A stretch of DNA of 64,000 bases, from contig NZ_CP015118.1 of assembly GCF_002116905.1 (NCBI RefSeq), positions 992,001 to 1,056,000 on the forward strand, read 5' to 3'. Shown here in pieces: positions 16,213 through 25,506 of the stretch. A program made the position numbers and the translations under genes. Source of the stretch: Piscinibacter gummiphilus. Lineage in GTDB: Bacteria; Pseudomonadota; Gammaproteobacteria; Burkholderiales; Burkholderiaceae_C. How positions within the stretch are numbered: position 1 is the stretch's first letter; each line of letters opens with the position of its first letter. The notes under the pieces are model-generated. The model was not told the DNA's origin, made no database searches, and saw nothing but the letters and a program-made list of their open reading frames with translations.

Positions 16213-17895
16213 TCAGTACCCCATCTTCTTCTTCAGGTCCTGGTCGACCCACATGCGGGCGTGGATCGGGCCCGGGCGGGCGGCGCCGGCACGCAGTTCG
16301 CCGCCATAGTTCTTCACCCACGGCCACCACGCTGTGTAGACGTACTGCACCGGCAGCCAGATGTACGGCGCCTTCTCGATCACCTCGCGGGTCATCAGCT
16401 TCGTCATCGCGAGGCGGCGGCGTTCGTCGGGTTCGGTGAGGATCGCGTTGAAGCGGCGGTCGAAGTCGGGGTCGGCGTACATCGACACGTTCCACTGCTG
16501 GCCCGTCACGAACTGCTTGCGCAGCGAGGTGGTGGGGTTCGTGGGCGAGTTCGTCATGAAGTAGCCGGCCGCGTGCTTCTTGCTGTTCATCGCCGACAGG
16601 AAGGCGCCGTACTCCAGCTGCTGGATCTCCATCTTGATGCCGACCTTCGACAGGTAGCTGCCGAGCATCGCGAGCAGGTCGGCCTCGGCGGTGACGGCGG
16701 TGGCCTGCACCTTGAACGTGAAGCCGTTCGGGTACCCGGCCTCGGCCAGCAGCTTCTTCGCCTTCGCGGGGTCGTACGTGAAGAGCTCCTTGACCGCGGG
16801 GCCCATGGCTTCGAGCGGCTCGTACGAGCCGACGTAGTCCGGGTGCTGCGGGAAACCCATCATCTCGGCGTGCCCGCCGAAGTACGACTTCAGGATCTCC
16901 TGCTTGTTGACCGCGAGGTTCATCGCACGGCGCACGCGGATGTCGTCGAACGGTTTGGTGTCCATGCGCATCGCGAGGAAGGTGCTGCTCATGCCGAGCC
17001 AGCGCGACCACTGCAGCTTCGGCGCGCTCTTCTTCAGCTCGTCGACGGCGCTCCAGCGCACGGCCTCCAGCACGTCGATCTTGCCGGTGCGCAGGCCCGT
17101 GAGCCAGGTGGCCTCGTCCTTGATGGTGCGGTAGACGATTCGGTCGGCGAAGGGCAGCTTGTACTTCTGGCCGCCGATGGTTTCCGTGTCCCAGTAACCG
17201 GCGTTCTTCGTGTACGTGTAGGAGTTGTTCTGCACGTAGTCGGTCAGCATGTACGGGCCGGTGCCGTTGGCGTTCTTCCAGTTGTTGGCGCCGGCGGTGA
17301 CCACCTCCTTCGGCACGATGGCGGAGTAGTAGCCCCAGCCGAAGCGGTAGTCCCACTCGGCGTTGTACGCGTTGAACGTGAACACCACGGTGTGTTTGCC
17401 CGTGGCCTCCACCTTCTCGACGTGGTCGAAGTAGTTGGCGATCTTCTTCGGGCTCTTGTTCAGGCGGTCGTAGGCGTACACCACGTCGTCGGCCACCAGC
17501 TCGCGCGCTTCCATCACGCCGGGCTTGGCCGGGAACATCACGCCCTTGCGCAGCTGGATCTCGATGCGCAGCGGGTTCTGCTTCCATTCCCACTTCTCGG
17601 CCAGCTCGCCCCGGATGGACTCGGGCGGCAGCCACGCGTCGGCGTAGTACGGGTAGGGGCCGCCGTTGCGCTTGGCCTTGGTCAGGTCGGCCGCGAACAG
17701 CTGCTCGTAGACGAGGCCGGTGTCGACGTTGTGCTTCCAGTTGTAGTCGGCCGGATCCCACGACAGTGCGCCGATGGTGATGTAGGGCGTGCCGATGGTC
17801 AGCTGGCCGCCGTACTGCGGCTTGGCGGGCTGCGCCAGCACGGCGGCGGGCAGGGCGGCCAGGGCGAACGCGGCGATCAGGGGGCGGAGGGCCAT
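16213..17895 (-). CDS. Periplasmic peptide-binding protein (SBP_bac_5 family)
   Basis: Captures the ligand for the importer, 560 residues. Residues 1-22 are a signal peptide (AALPAAVLAQ cleavage region). The family framework is visible: LAEKWEW, VADDVVYAYDRL, NGTGPYMLTDY and FDDIRVRRAMNLAVNK. An AAGGAA stands about 8 nt before the ATG at 17895. The gene lies between the permease and ATPase genes. The ligand cannot be told from sequence; related proteins bind di- and oligopeptides, but some bind other cations or glycosides. Confidence 0.92.
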   Translation of the reverse strand: MALRPLIAAFALAALPAAVLAQPAKPQYGGQLTIGTPYITIGALSWDPADYNWKHNVDTGLVYEQLFAADLTKAKRNGGPYPYYADAWLPPESIRGELAEKWEWKQNPLRIEIQLRKGVMFPAKPGVMEARELVADDVVYAYDRLNKSPKKIANYFDHVEKVEATGKHTVVFTFNAYNAEWDYRFGWGYYSAIVPKEVVTAGANNWKNANGTGPYMLTDYVQNNSYTYTKNAGYWDTETIGGQKYKLPFADRIVYRTIKDEATWLTGLRTGKIDVLEAVRWSAVDELKKSAPKLQWSRWLGMSSTFLAMRMDTKPFDDIRVRRAMNLAVNKQEILKSYFGGHAEMMGFPQHPDYVGSYEPLEAMGPAVKELFTYDPAKAKKLLAEAGYPNGFTFKVQATAVTAEADLLAMLGSYLSKVGIKMEIQQLEYGAFLSAMNSKKHAAGYFMTNSPTNPTTSLRKQFVTGQQWNVSMYADPDFDRRFNAILTEPDERRRLAMTKLMTREVIEKAPYIWLPVQYVYTAWWPWVKNYGGELRAGAARPGPIHARMWVDQDLKKKMGY

Positions 17896-17942
17896 GGGAG
17901 AGTTCCTTTCCGTGGAGACTGCGGGAGGGATCGGTCGATGGG

Positions 17943-18866
17943 TCAGCGGCTGCCGCGCATGCGCGGGTCGAGCAGGTCGCGCAGGGCGTCGCCGAACACG
18001 TTGGTGGCGTAGACCACGAGCGTCAGGCACAGGCCGGGCGCGAGCGCGAGCCACGGGCCCTGGAACATGAACTGGCGGCCGGTGCCGGTCAGCATGCCGC
18101 CCCAGGTGGGCGCCGGCGGCGGCACGCCGAGGCCCAGGAAGGCGAGGCCCGATTCGGCGAGGATCACCGCGCCGATGCGCGTGGTGAACAGCACGATCAC
18201 CGGCGGCAGCACGTTCGGCACGATGTGCTTCCAGAGGATGCGCGGCGTGGACGCGCCGATGGACTGCGCCGCGTGCACGTACATGTTCTCGCGCACCGAC
18301 ACCACCGCGCTGCGCACGATGCGCGAGCCGCCGATGCCCAGCAGCAGGCCCAGGGTCAGGATCACGGTGGTCATGCTGGGCCCCATCACCGAGACCACGA
18401 CGATCAGGATGACGAGGTCGGGGAAGCTCATCCATGCGTCGACGAAACGCTGCACCAGCATGTCGGCCTTGCCGCCGAGGTAGCCGCTCACGACACCGAT
18501 CAACAGCGACACGAGCGTGGCGAGCGTGGCGGCCGACAGGCTGATGATGACCGACAGCTGGGCGCCGTAGAGGCAGCGCGACAGCACGTCGCGGCCGAGG
18601 TTGTCGGTGCCGAACGGGAATTCCCACGATGGGGCCTTCAGCCGCTCGATGGGGTTGATCTCGTTGTAGTCGTGCGGGGCCAGCACGTCGGCGAAGATGC
18701 CGCAGAACAGGAACACGAGGAACAGCACGCCGCCCGCGGCACCGAGCGGCTTCTCGCGGAACATGCGCGTGGTCAGGCGCCACACGCGGTGCGCGAGCCG
18801 CGCGCCGGGGACCACGCGGCGGCGCGGGGCGGCCAGCGCGGCGGAAGGGGAGGTCTGCAACGTCAT
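17943..18866 (-). CDS. Peptide ABC importer permease (DppC-like)
   Basis: Inner-membrane permease of 307 residues with an N-terminal OppC-type segment (about residues 37-90), including PFGTDNLGRDVLSRCLYGAQ. The ATPase-contact loop (EAA-like) appears as YVHAAQSIGASTPRILWKHI. The C terminus FGDALRDLLDPRMRGSR is typical. Its ATG overlaps the DppB stop codon in ATGA. Confidence 0.93.
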   Translation of the reverse strand: MTLQTSPSAALAAPRRRVVPGARLAHRVWRLTTRMFREKPLGAAGGVLFLVFLFCGIFADVLAPHDYNEINPIERLKAPSWEFPFGTDNLGRDVLSRCLYGAQLSVIISLSAATLATLVSLLIGVVSGYLGGKADMLVQRFVDAWMSFPDLVILIVVVSVMGPSMTTVILTLGLLLGIGGSRIVRSAVVSVRENMYVHAAQSIGASTPRILWKHIVPNVLPPVIVLFTTRIGAVILAESGLAFLGLGVPPPAPTWGGMLTGTGRQFMFQGPWLALAPGLCLTLVVYATNVFGDALRDLLDPRMRGSR

Positions 18867-19819
18867 CCTTGCCTCACGCGGGGATCGAGCAGGCCGTAGC
18901 TCAGGTCCACGGCCAGGTTGATGAGCATCACGGCGACCCCCACCACCAGGAACACGCCGGTGATGACCGGGTAGTCGCGCTGGCTCACGGCGTCGATCAG
19001 CAGCAGGCCCATGCCCGGGATCACGAAGATCTGCTCGATGATCACGGCGCCGCCCACGAGCAGTGGTGCCTGCAGGCCCACGAGCGTGATGACCGGGATC
19101 AGCGCGTTGCGCAGCGCGTGGCGCCACACCACGCGGCGCTCGTCGAGGCCCTTGGCCCACGCGGTGCGGATGTAGTCCTGGCGCAGCACCTCGAGCGTCA
19201 TCGTGCGGGTCATGCGCATCGTGACGGCCGACAGCCCCATGCCCAGCACGGCGGCGGGCAGCAGCATGTTCTTGATGTTCTGCAGCGGGTCGTCGGCGAA
19301 GCGCACGAACTCGACCGGCGGCGACCAGCCCCACCAGATGGACGGGAACACCATCACCATCGTGCCCACCCAGAAGCTGGGGACGGCCAGCAGCAGGATG
19401 GAGAACGAGCGGGTGATGTAGTCGCCGGCGGTGTCCTGGCGGATGGCCGAGTACACGCCGATGGGCACCGCGAGCACCAGCGCGAACACGAGGGCGATCA
19501 GGCCCAGCTCGAAGCTCACCGGCAGCCGCTGCGCGAGCTGTTCCCAGACGGAGTCACCGGCCCACAGCGACTGGCCCAGGTCGCCGCGGCTCACGATGCC
19601 GCCGATCCAGTGCAGGTACTGCTGCCACATCGGCTTGTCGAGGCCCAGCGTGGCGAGCAGCTGCTCGCGGCTCAGCTGCTGGGCCGAGATGTCGTTCTCC
19701 GACAGCATCATGTCGATGACGTCGCCCGGGATCAGGCGAACGGTCACGAACACGATCAGGCTGGCGAAGAAGAGGGTGGGGATCAACCCCAGCAGGCGGC
19801 GGATGGCGTAGGTGCTCAT
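18863..19819 (-). CDS. Peptide ABC importer permease (DppB-like)
   Basis: First gene of the importer operon, 318 residues. The opening MSTYAIRRLLGLIPTLFFAS and the FVTVRLIPGD element are typical of DppB/OppB. The coupling loop reads YIRTAWAKGLDERRVVWRHA. The C terminus DLSYGLLDPRVRQG is typical. The operon order on the minus strand is DppB, DppC, binding protein, DppD, DppF, then possibly the tandem TetR gene. Confidence 0.94.
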   Translation of the reverse strand: MSTYAIRRLLGLIPTLFFASLIVFVTVRLIPGDVIDMMLSENDISAQQLSREQLLATLGLDKPMWQQYLHWIGGIVSRGDLGQSLWAGDSVWEQLAQRLPVSFELGLIALVFALVLAVPIGVYSAIRQDTAGDYITRSFSILLLAVPSFWVGTMVMVFPSIWWGWSPPVEFVRFADDPLQNIKNMLLPAAVLGMGLSAVTMRMTRTMTLEVLRQDYIRTAWAKGLDERRVVWRHALRNALIPVITLVGLQAPLLVGGAVIIEQIFVIPGMGLLLIDAVSQRDYPVITGVFLVVGVAVMLINLAVDLSYGLLDPRVRQG

Positions 19820-20119
19820 CGCCCGGGACCCCTGCTCGTTTCCGAGGCATCAGGTCCGCATACCCATTCTTCGGTTCCGCGGGAATTGGTGTGCATGCTC
19901 GTCCAGTGAAGTGGGGGGCAGCGGGGCCTCGGGCCCCAGGACATCATGTCCCAGTAGCGGCAAAACATTGCGAGGGCAAACACCTAGGCCTGTCCGAATT
20001 GGAAATCCACGCCCGGTGAAAGCCCATACCGTTAGTTCTAAACGTGTCACCTAGGTGCGGAAAGTTCCATTGCTTTCTGCTAACGTGGCCGCACACCGAA
20101 CTCACCCTCAAGGAGCACC
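19820..20119. other. Divergent intergenic region (dpp operon / ACAD)
   Basis: No gene is seen in these 300 nt. Visible structure: a GGGGCC-TCG-GGCCCC stem (19923-19937), the perfect dyad GGACATCATGTCC (19939-19951), and two CACCTAGG elements, one at 19981-19988 and one within the perfect palindrome CACCTAGGTG (20048-20057). I see no clear -35/-10 pair. An AAGGAG stands 6-7 nt before the ATG at 20120. Confidence 0.4.
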
Positions 20120-21352
<1,233 letters not shown>

Positions 21353-21355
21353 GGA

Positions 21356-22252
21356 TCAGCCTTGCAGCGCCTTGCCCACCTCGTTGCGGCCTTGCACGGC
21401 GCCCGACTCGGGCACGTACTCGTCGTCGCGCGCGGAGATGGCATCGAACTGCTCGGCGATGCGCTCCGGCGTGTCGGCGTCGAGGCCGAGGTGCACGCCC
21501 TGCGTCATCGTGACGTAGGCGCGCTCGAAGGTGCCGGCGCCCGCGCACAGGATGGCGCGGCTGGGCGCGTCCTCGCTCACGAGGTACAGCAGGCCCGGGG
21601 TCACGGCCTCGGGCTTGAGCTTCTCCAGGATGGCCGCGGGCATCAGGCCCTCGGTCATCGCGGTGGCCGCGGTGGGCGCGAGGCAGTTGACGCGGATGTT
21701 GTCCTTCGCGCCTTCGAGCGACAGGGTCTGCATCAGGCCCACCAGGGCCATCTTCGCGGCGCCGTAGTTCGACTGGCCGAAGTTGCCGTACAGGCCGGAC
21801 GACGAGGTCGTCATCACGATGCGGCCGTAGCCCTGCGACTTCATCAGGTCCCACACGGCCTTCGTGCAGATGGCCGCGCCCATCAGGTGCACGTCCACCA
21901 CGAGGCGGAAGTCGTCGAGGGTCATCTTCGCGAAGCTCTTGTCGCGCAGGATGCCGGCGTTGTTCACGAGGATGTCCACGCGGCCCCAGGCGGCCACCGT
22001 GTCGGCCACCATCGCGGCCACGGCGTCCACGTCGGTCACCGACGCGTTGTTCGCGCGCGCTTCGCCGCCCGCGGCCACGATCTCGCGCACCACGGCCTCG
22101 GCCGGCGTGTCGCCGCCTTCGGCGGGCGCCCGCCCGAAGTCGTTCACCACCACCTTCGCGCCACGGGCCGCGAGGGCCAGCGCGTGCTGGCGGCCGAGGC
22201 CGTTGCCCGCGCCCGTGACGATGGCGACCTTGCCGTCAAAACGAATGCTCAT
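21356..22252 (-). CDS. SDR-family 3-hydroxyacyl-CoA dehydrogenase (MFE-type)
   Basis: NAD(P)-dependent short-chain dehydrogenase of 298 residues. The nucleotide motif is TGAGNGLGRQHALALA (residues 14-29), then NNAGILRDKSF, and a catalytic Ser-Tyr-Lys set in SSSGLYGNFGQSNYGAAK. The first domain of peroxisomal multifunctional enzymes has the same pattern (GNGLGR, NNAGILRDKSF), so 3-hydroxyacyl-CoA oxidation is likely. The extended C terminus (about 240-298) is also like that group. It is divergent from a second SDR, with a TetR-type operator between the two. Confidence 0.87.
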   Translation of the reverse strand: MSIRFDGKVAIVTGAGNGLGRQHALALAARGAKVVVNDFGRAPAEGGDTPAEAVVREIVAAGGEARANNASVTDVDAVAAMVADTVAAWGRVDILVNNAGILRDKSFAKMTLDDFRLVVDVHLMGAAICTKAVWDLMKSQGYGRIVMTTSSSGLYGNFGQSNYGAAKMALVGLMQTLSLEGAKDNIRVNCLAPTAATAMTEGLMPAAILEKLKPEAVTPGLLYLVSEDAPSRAILCAGAGTFERAYVTMTQGVHLGLDADTPERIAEQFDAISARDDEYVPESGAVQGRNEVGKALQG

Positions 22253-22288
22253 GTTTCTCTTCCAGTGATCCGGGTGGGTTGTGCAGGA

Positions 22289-22306
22289 ACCGAGCGGGCG
22301 CTCGGT
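22289..22306. promoter_or_regulatory. Perfect TetR-type operator between divergent SDR genes
   Basis: ACCGAGCG (22289-22296), GG, CGCTCGGT (22299-22306) form a perfect 8+2+8 palindrome. Its size and symmetry are those of TetR-family operators. It is centred 108 nt before the plus-strand SDR and 46 nt before the minus-strand SDR, so it could control both genes. Confidence 0.6.
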
Positions 22307-22405
22307 CCGGAGGCCGACACCCTATCAGATGCCGGTGTCGCGCGGCAATCGCGCGATGCGGCCCCGTTCTCGTTTTTCCCCTGAACTTCAAAGGAGACAT
22401 CCACC

Positions 22406-23173
22406 ATGACCACCCTCTTCTCGCTGGCCGGCAAGGTCGCCATCGTCACCGGCTCGTCGCGCGGCATCGGCAAGGCCATCGCCGAACGCATGGCCGAACA
22501 CGGCGCCAAGGTCGTGATCTCGTCGCGCAAGCCCGAGCCGTGCGCCGAGGTGGCCGCCGCCATCAACGCGAAGTACGGCGCCGGCAGCGCGATCTCCGTG
22601 CCCGCCAACATCTCGTCGAAGGACGACCTCAAGCACCTCGTCGACGAGACCACGCGGCAGCTGGGCAAGGTCGACATCGTCGTGTGCAACGCCGCGTCGA
22701 ACCCGTACTACGGCCCGATGGCCGGCATCGAGGACGACCAGTTCCGCAAGATCCTCGAGAACAACGTGATCGCCAACCACTGGCTGATCAACTTCGCCGC
22801 GCCGCAGATGATCGAGCGCAAGGACGGCGCCATCGTGATCGTCTCGAGCATCGGCGGCCTGCGCGGCTCGCCGGTGATCGGCGCGTACAACATCTCGAAG
22901 GCCGCCGACTTCCAGCTCGCGCGCAACCTCGCCGTCGAGTACGGCCCGCACAACATCCGCGTCAACTGCATCGCCCCGGGCCTCATCAAGACCGACTTCG
23001 CGAAGGCCCTGTGGGAGAACCCCGAGACGCTCAAGCGCGCCACGTCCACCACGCCGCTGCGCCGCATCGGCGAGCCCGACGAGATCGCCGGCGCGGCCGT
23101 GTTCCTCGCCTCGCCCGCGGGCTCGTTCCTGACGGGCCATGGCCTCGTCGTGGACGGCGGCGCCACCATCTGA
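22406..23173 (+). CDS. SDR-family oxidoreductase
   Basis: Short-chain dehydrogenase of 255 residues with TGSSRGIGKAIAERMA (16-31), NAASNPYYG, and an active-site Ser-Tyr-Lys region in SSIGGLRGSPVIGAYNISK. The C terminus FLTGHGLVVDGGATI is standard. AAAGGAG precedes the ATG by about 9 nt. It begins an operon with two ACADs, a CoA ligase and a hydrolase, so oxidation of a hydroxyacyl-CoA is the likely job. The exact substrate is unknown. Confidence 0.88.
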   Translation: MTTLFSLAGKVAIVTGSSRGIGKAIAERMAEHGAKVVISSRKPEPCAEVAAAINAKYGAGSAISVPANISSKDDLKHLVDETTRQLGKVDIVVCNAASNPYYGPMAGIEDDQFRKILENNVIANHWLINFAAPQMIERKDGAIVIVSSIGGLRGSPVIGAYNISKAADFQLARNLAVEYGPHNIRVNCIAPGLIKTDFAKALWENPETLKRATSTTPLRRIGEPDEIAGAAVFLASPAGSFLTGHGLVVDGGATI

Positions 23174-23194
23174 CCCCACGACCTCCGCCGCACG

Positions 23195-24379
23195 ATGGAC
23201 GACCTCACCGACTTCCGTGCCCGCACGCGGGCGTGGCTCGAACAGAACTGCCCGGCGGAGATGCGCCGGCCGCTCACCAGCGAAGACGACACCTGCTGGG
23301 GCGGCCGCCGCTGGACCTTCGCGTCGCCGGCCCAGCGCACGTGGCTCGAACGCATGGCCGAACGCGGCTGGACCGTGCCCACGTGGCCGCGCGAGTACGG
23401 CGGCGGCGGGCTCTCCGGCGAGGAGGCCAAGGTGCTGCGCCAGGAGATGCGCGCGCTCGGCTGCCGCTCGCCGCTCGACAGCTTCGGCATCTGGATGCTG
23501 GGCCCGGCGCTGCTGAAGTTCGGCACCGAAGCCCAGAAGCTCGAGCACCTGCCGAAGATCGCCCGTGGCGAGATCCGCTGGTGCCAGGGCTACTCGGAGC
23601 CCGGCGCGGGCTCCGACCTCGCGTCGCTGCAGACCCGGGCCGAGGACCGCGGTGACCACTTCGTCGTCAACGGCCAGAAGATCTGGACCTCGTACGCCGA
23701 CCGGGCCGACTGGATCTTCTGCCTCGTGCGCACCGACCCCGGCGCGCGCAAGCACACCGGCATCAGCTTCGTGCTGTTCGACATGGCCACGCCCGGCGTG
23801 TCGGTCAAGCCCATCGTGCTGATCTCGGGCAAGTCGCCGTTCTGCGAAACCTTCTTCGACGACGTGCGTGTCGAGAAACACAACCTCGTGGGTGCGCTCA
23901 ACGGCGGGTGGGACATCGCCAAGTACCTGCTGACCCACGAGCGCGAGATGATCGGCGGCATCGGCGACCGGGCCAGCGCCCGGCCGCTCGGGGCCACCGC
24001 CGCGTCCCTGGTGGGCGTGGACGAACGCGGCCGCCTCGACGACCCGCTGCTGCGCGCGCGCATCGCCGAGTTCGAGGTGGACGAGGCCGCGTTCCGCGCC
24101 GCGATGGAACGGGCCGGCGACCTGGCCCGCGCGGGCCAAGGCAACCCCGCCTTCTCGTCGGTGCTGAAGTACCTCGGCGCCGAACTCAACAAGCGCCGGC
24201 AGGAACTGCTCGTCAGCGCCGCCGGCAGCGATGCGCTCGACTGGGACAGCGACCGCACGAGGCAGGGGGCGCTCGCCCGCGCCTGGCTGCGCAGCAAGGG
24301 CAACTCCATCGAGGGCGGCACGAGCGAGGTGCAGCTCAACGTGATCGCCAAGCGCATCCTCAACCTGCCCGGAGCCTGA
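23195..24379 (+). CDS. Acyl-CoA dehydrogenase, large-type subunit
   Basis: ACAD of 394 residues. The segment RWCQGYSEPGAGSDLASLQT and NGQKIWTSYADRADWIFCLVRT mark the branch seen in pimeloyl-CoA and steroid side-chain dehydrogenases. The C terminus has KGNSIEGGTSEVQLNVIAKR, typical of the FAD-binding large partner. The next gene, 4 nt downstream, is a shorter, more divergent ACAD, so a two-subunit enzyme is likely. It is a paralogue of the gene at 56293-57513. Confidence 0.9.
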   Translation: MDDLTDFRARTRAWLEQNCPAEMRRPLTSEDDTCWGGRRWTFASPAQRTWLERMAERGWTVPTWPREYGGGGLSGEEAKVLRQEMRALGCRSPLDSFGIWMLGPALLKFGTEAQKLEHLPKIARGEIRWCQGYSEPGAGSDLASLQTRAEDRGDHFVVNGQKIWTSYADRADWIFCLVRTDPGARKHTGISFVLFDMATPGVSVKPIVLISGKSPFCETFFDDVRVEKHNLVGALNGGWDIAKYLLTHEREMIGGIGDRASARPLGATAASLVGVDERGRLDDPLLRARIAEFEVDEAAFRAAMERAGDLARAGQGNPAFSSVLKYLGAELNKRRQELLVSAAGSDALDWDSDRTRQGALARAWLRSKGNSIEGGTSEVQLNVIAKRILNLPGA

Positions 24380-24383
24380 ACCG

Positions 24384-25505
24384 ATGCCCCTCGTGCTCAC
24401 CGAACAACAAGGGCAGCTGCGCGACAGCGCCCGCGACTTCCTCGCCGACCGCTCGCCGGTCTCCCGCCTGCGCGCGCTGCGCGACCAGCGCGGCGACCTG
24501 GGTTACGACCCGCAGCTCTGGACGCAGTTCTGCGAGATGGGCTTCACCGGCATGTGCGTGCCGGAGGCCTTCGGCGGCCTGGGTCTCGGCCAGGTCGAGG
24601 CGGGCGTCGTGGCCGAGCAGATCGGCCGCCACCTCACGGCCTCGCCGTTCCTCGCGTCGTCCGTCGTCGCGGCCGCGGCGCTGTCCCTCGCGGGCAGCGA
24701 GGGACAGAAGGACACGTGGTTGCCCCGCATCGCCGGCGGCGAGGTCATCGCCACGCTCGCGGTCGACGAGGCCGGCAAGCACCGGCCGTCCGCCATCGCG
24801 CTGAAGGCCACCGCCGACGGGGCCCACTTCGTGCTCGACGGCCAGAAGACCTTCGTCCCCGACGGCCACGTCGCGGGGCTCCTCGTGGTCGCCGCGCGCA
24901 CCGCGTCGGGCGTGTCGCTGTTCCTCGTCGAACCGGGCGCGCCCGGCCTGCGCATCGAACGGTCCGGCATGGTGGACGCGCACAACGCGGCGCGCCTCGC
25001 GTTCGACGGCGTGCGCGTGCCGGCCACGGCGGTGCTCGGCGCCGTCGACGCGGGTTCGCAGGTGCTCGAGGCCGTGCTCGACATCGGCCGCGTGGCCGTG
25101 GCCAGCGAGCTGGTGGGCATCGCCGACGAGGTGTTCGAACGCACCGTCGCGTACCTGAAGGAACGCCAGCAGTTCGGCAAGGTGATCGGCGAGTTCCAGG
25201 CGCTGCAGCACCGCGCCGCGTTCCTGTTCTGCGAGATCGAGCTCGCCCGCGCGGCCGTGCTCAAGGCGCAGCAGTCGATCGACGAAGGGCTTGCATCCGC
25301 TCCCGAACTGACCGCCGTGGCCAAGGCCAAGGCCGGGTCGGTCGCCACGCTCGCCGTGCAGGAGGGCGTCCAGCTGCACGGCGGCATGGGCATGACCGAC
25401 GAGTTCGAGCTGGGCTTTTTCATGAAACGCGCCCGTGTCCTGCAGGAGCTGTTCGGCGACGCCTCGTTCCACGCCGACCGCCTTGCCCACTTCAGGAAGT
25501 ACTGA
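24384..25505 (+). CDS. Acyl-CoA dehydrogenase, small-type subunit
   Basis: ACAD of 373 residues beginning MPLVLTEQQGQLRDSARDFL. The usual TEP/GSD flavin segment is replaced by the weak LAVDEAGKHRP. Later elements remain: LKERQQFGKVIGEFQALQHR and QLHGGMGMTDEFELGFFMKR. This is the pattern of the partner subunit in heteromeric ACADs. It lies 4 nt after the large-type ACAD. It is paralogous to 57542-58684. Confidence 0.88.
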   Translation: MPLVLTEQQGQLRDSARDFLADRSPVSRLRALRDQRGDLGYDPQLWTQFCEMGFTGMCVPEAFGGLGLGQVEAGVVAEQIGRHLTASPFLASSVVAAAALSLAGSEGQKDTWLPRIAGGEVIATLAVDEAGKHRPSAIALKATADGAHFVLDGQKTFVPDGHVAGLLVVAARTASGVSLFLVEPGAPGLRIERSGMVDAHNAARLAFDGVRVPATAVLGAVDAGSQVLEAVLDIGRVAVASELVGIADEVFERTVAYLKERQQFGKVIGEFQALQHRAAFLFCEIELARAAVLKAQQSIDEGLASAPELTAVAKAKAGSVATLAVQEGVQLHGGMGMTDEFELGFFMKRARVLQELFGDASFHADRLAHFRKY

Positions 25506-25506
25506 G

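Noticed and set aside
16261..18012. Long plus-strand frame opposite the peptide-binding protein
   Set aside because: Shadow of the binding-protein gene; no start context or domain.
19923..19937. GGGGCC-TCG-GGCCCC stem upstream of dppB as a terminator
   Set aside because: It lies between divergent genes, where no transcript ends, has no T run and is short.
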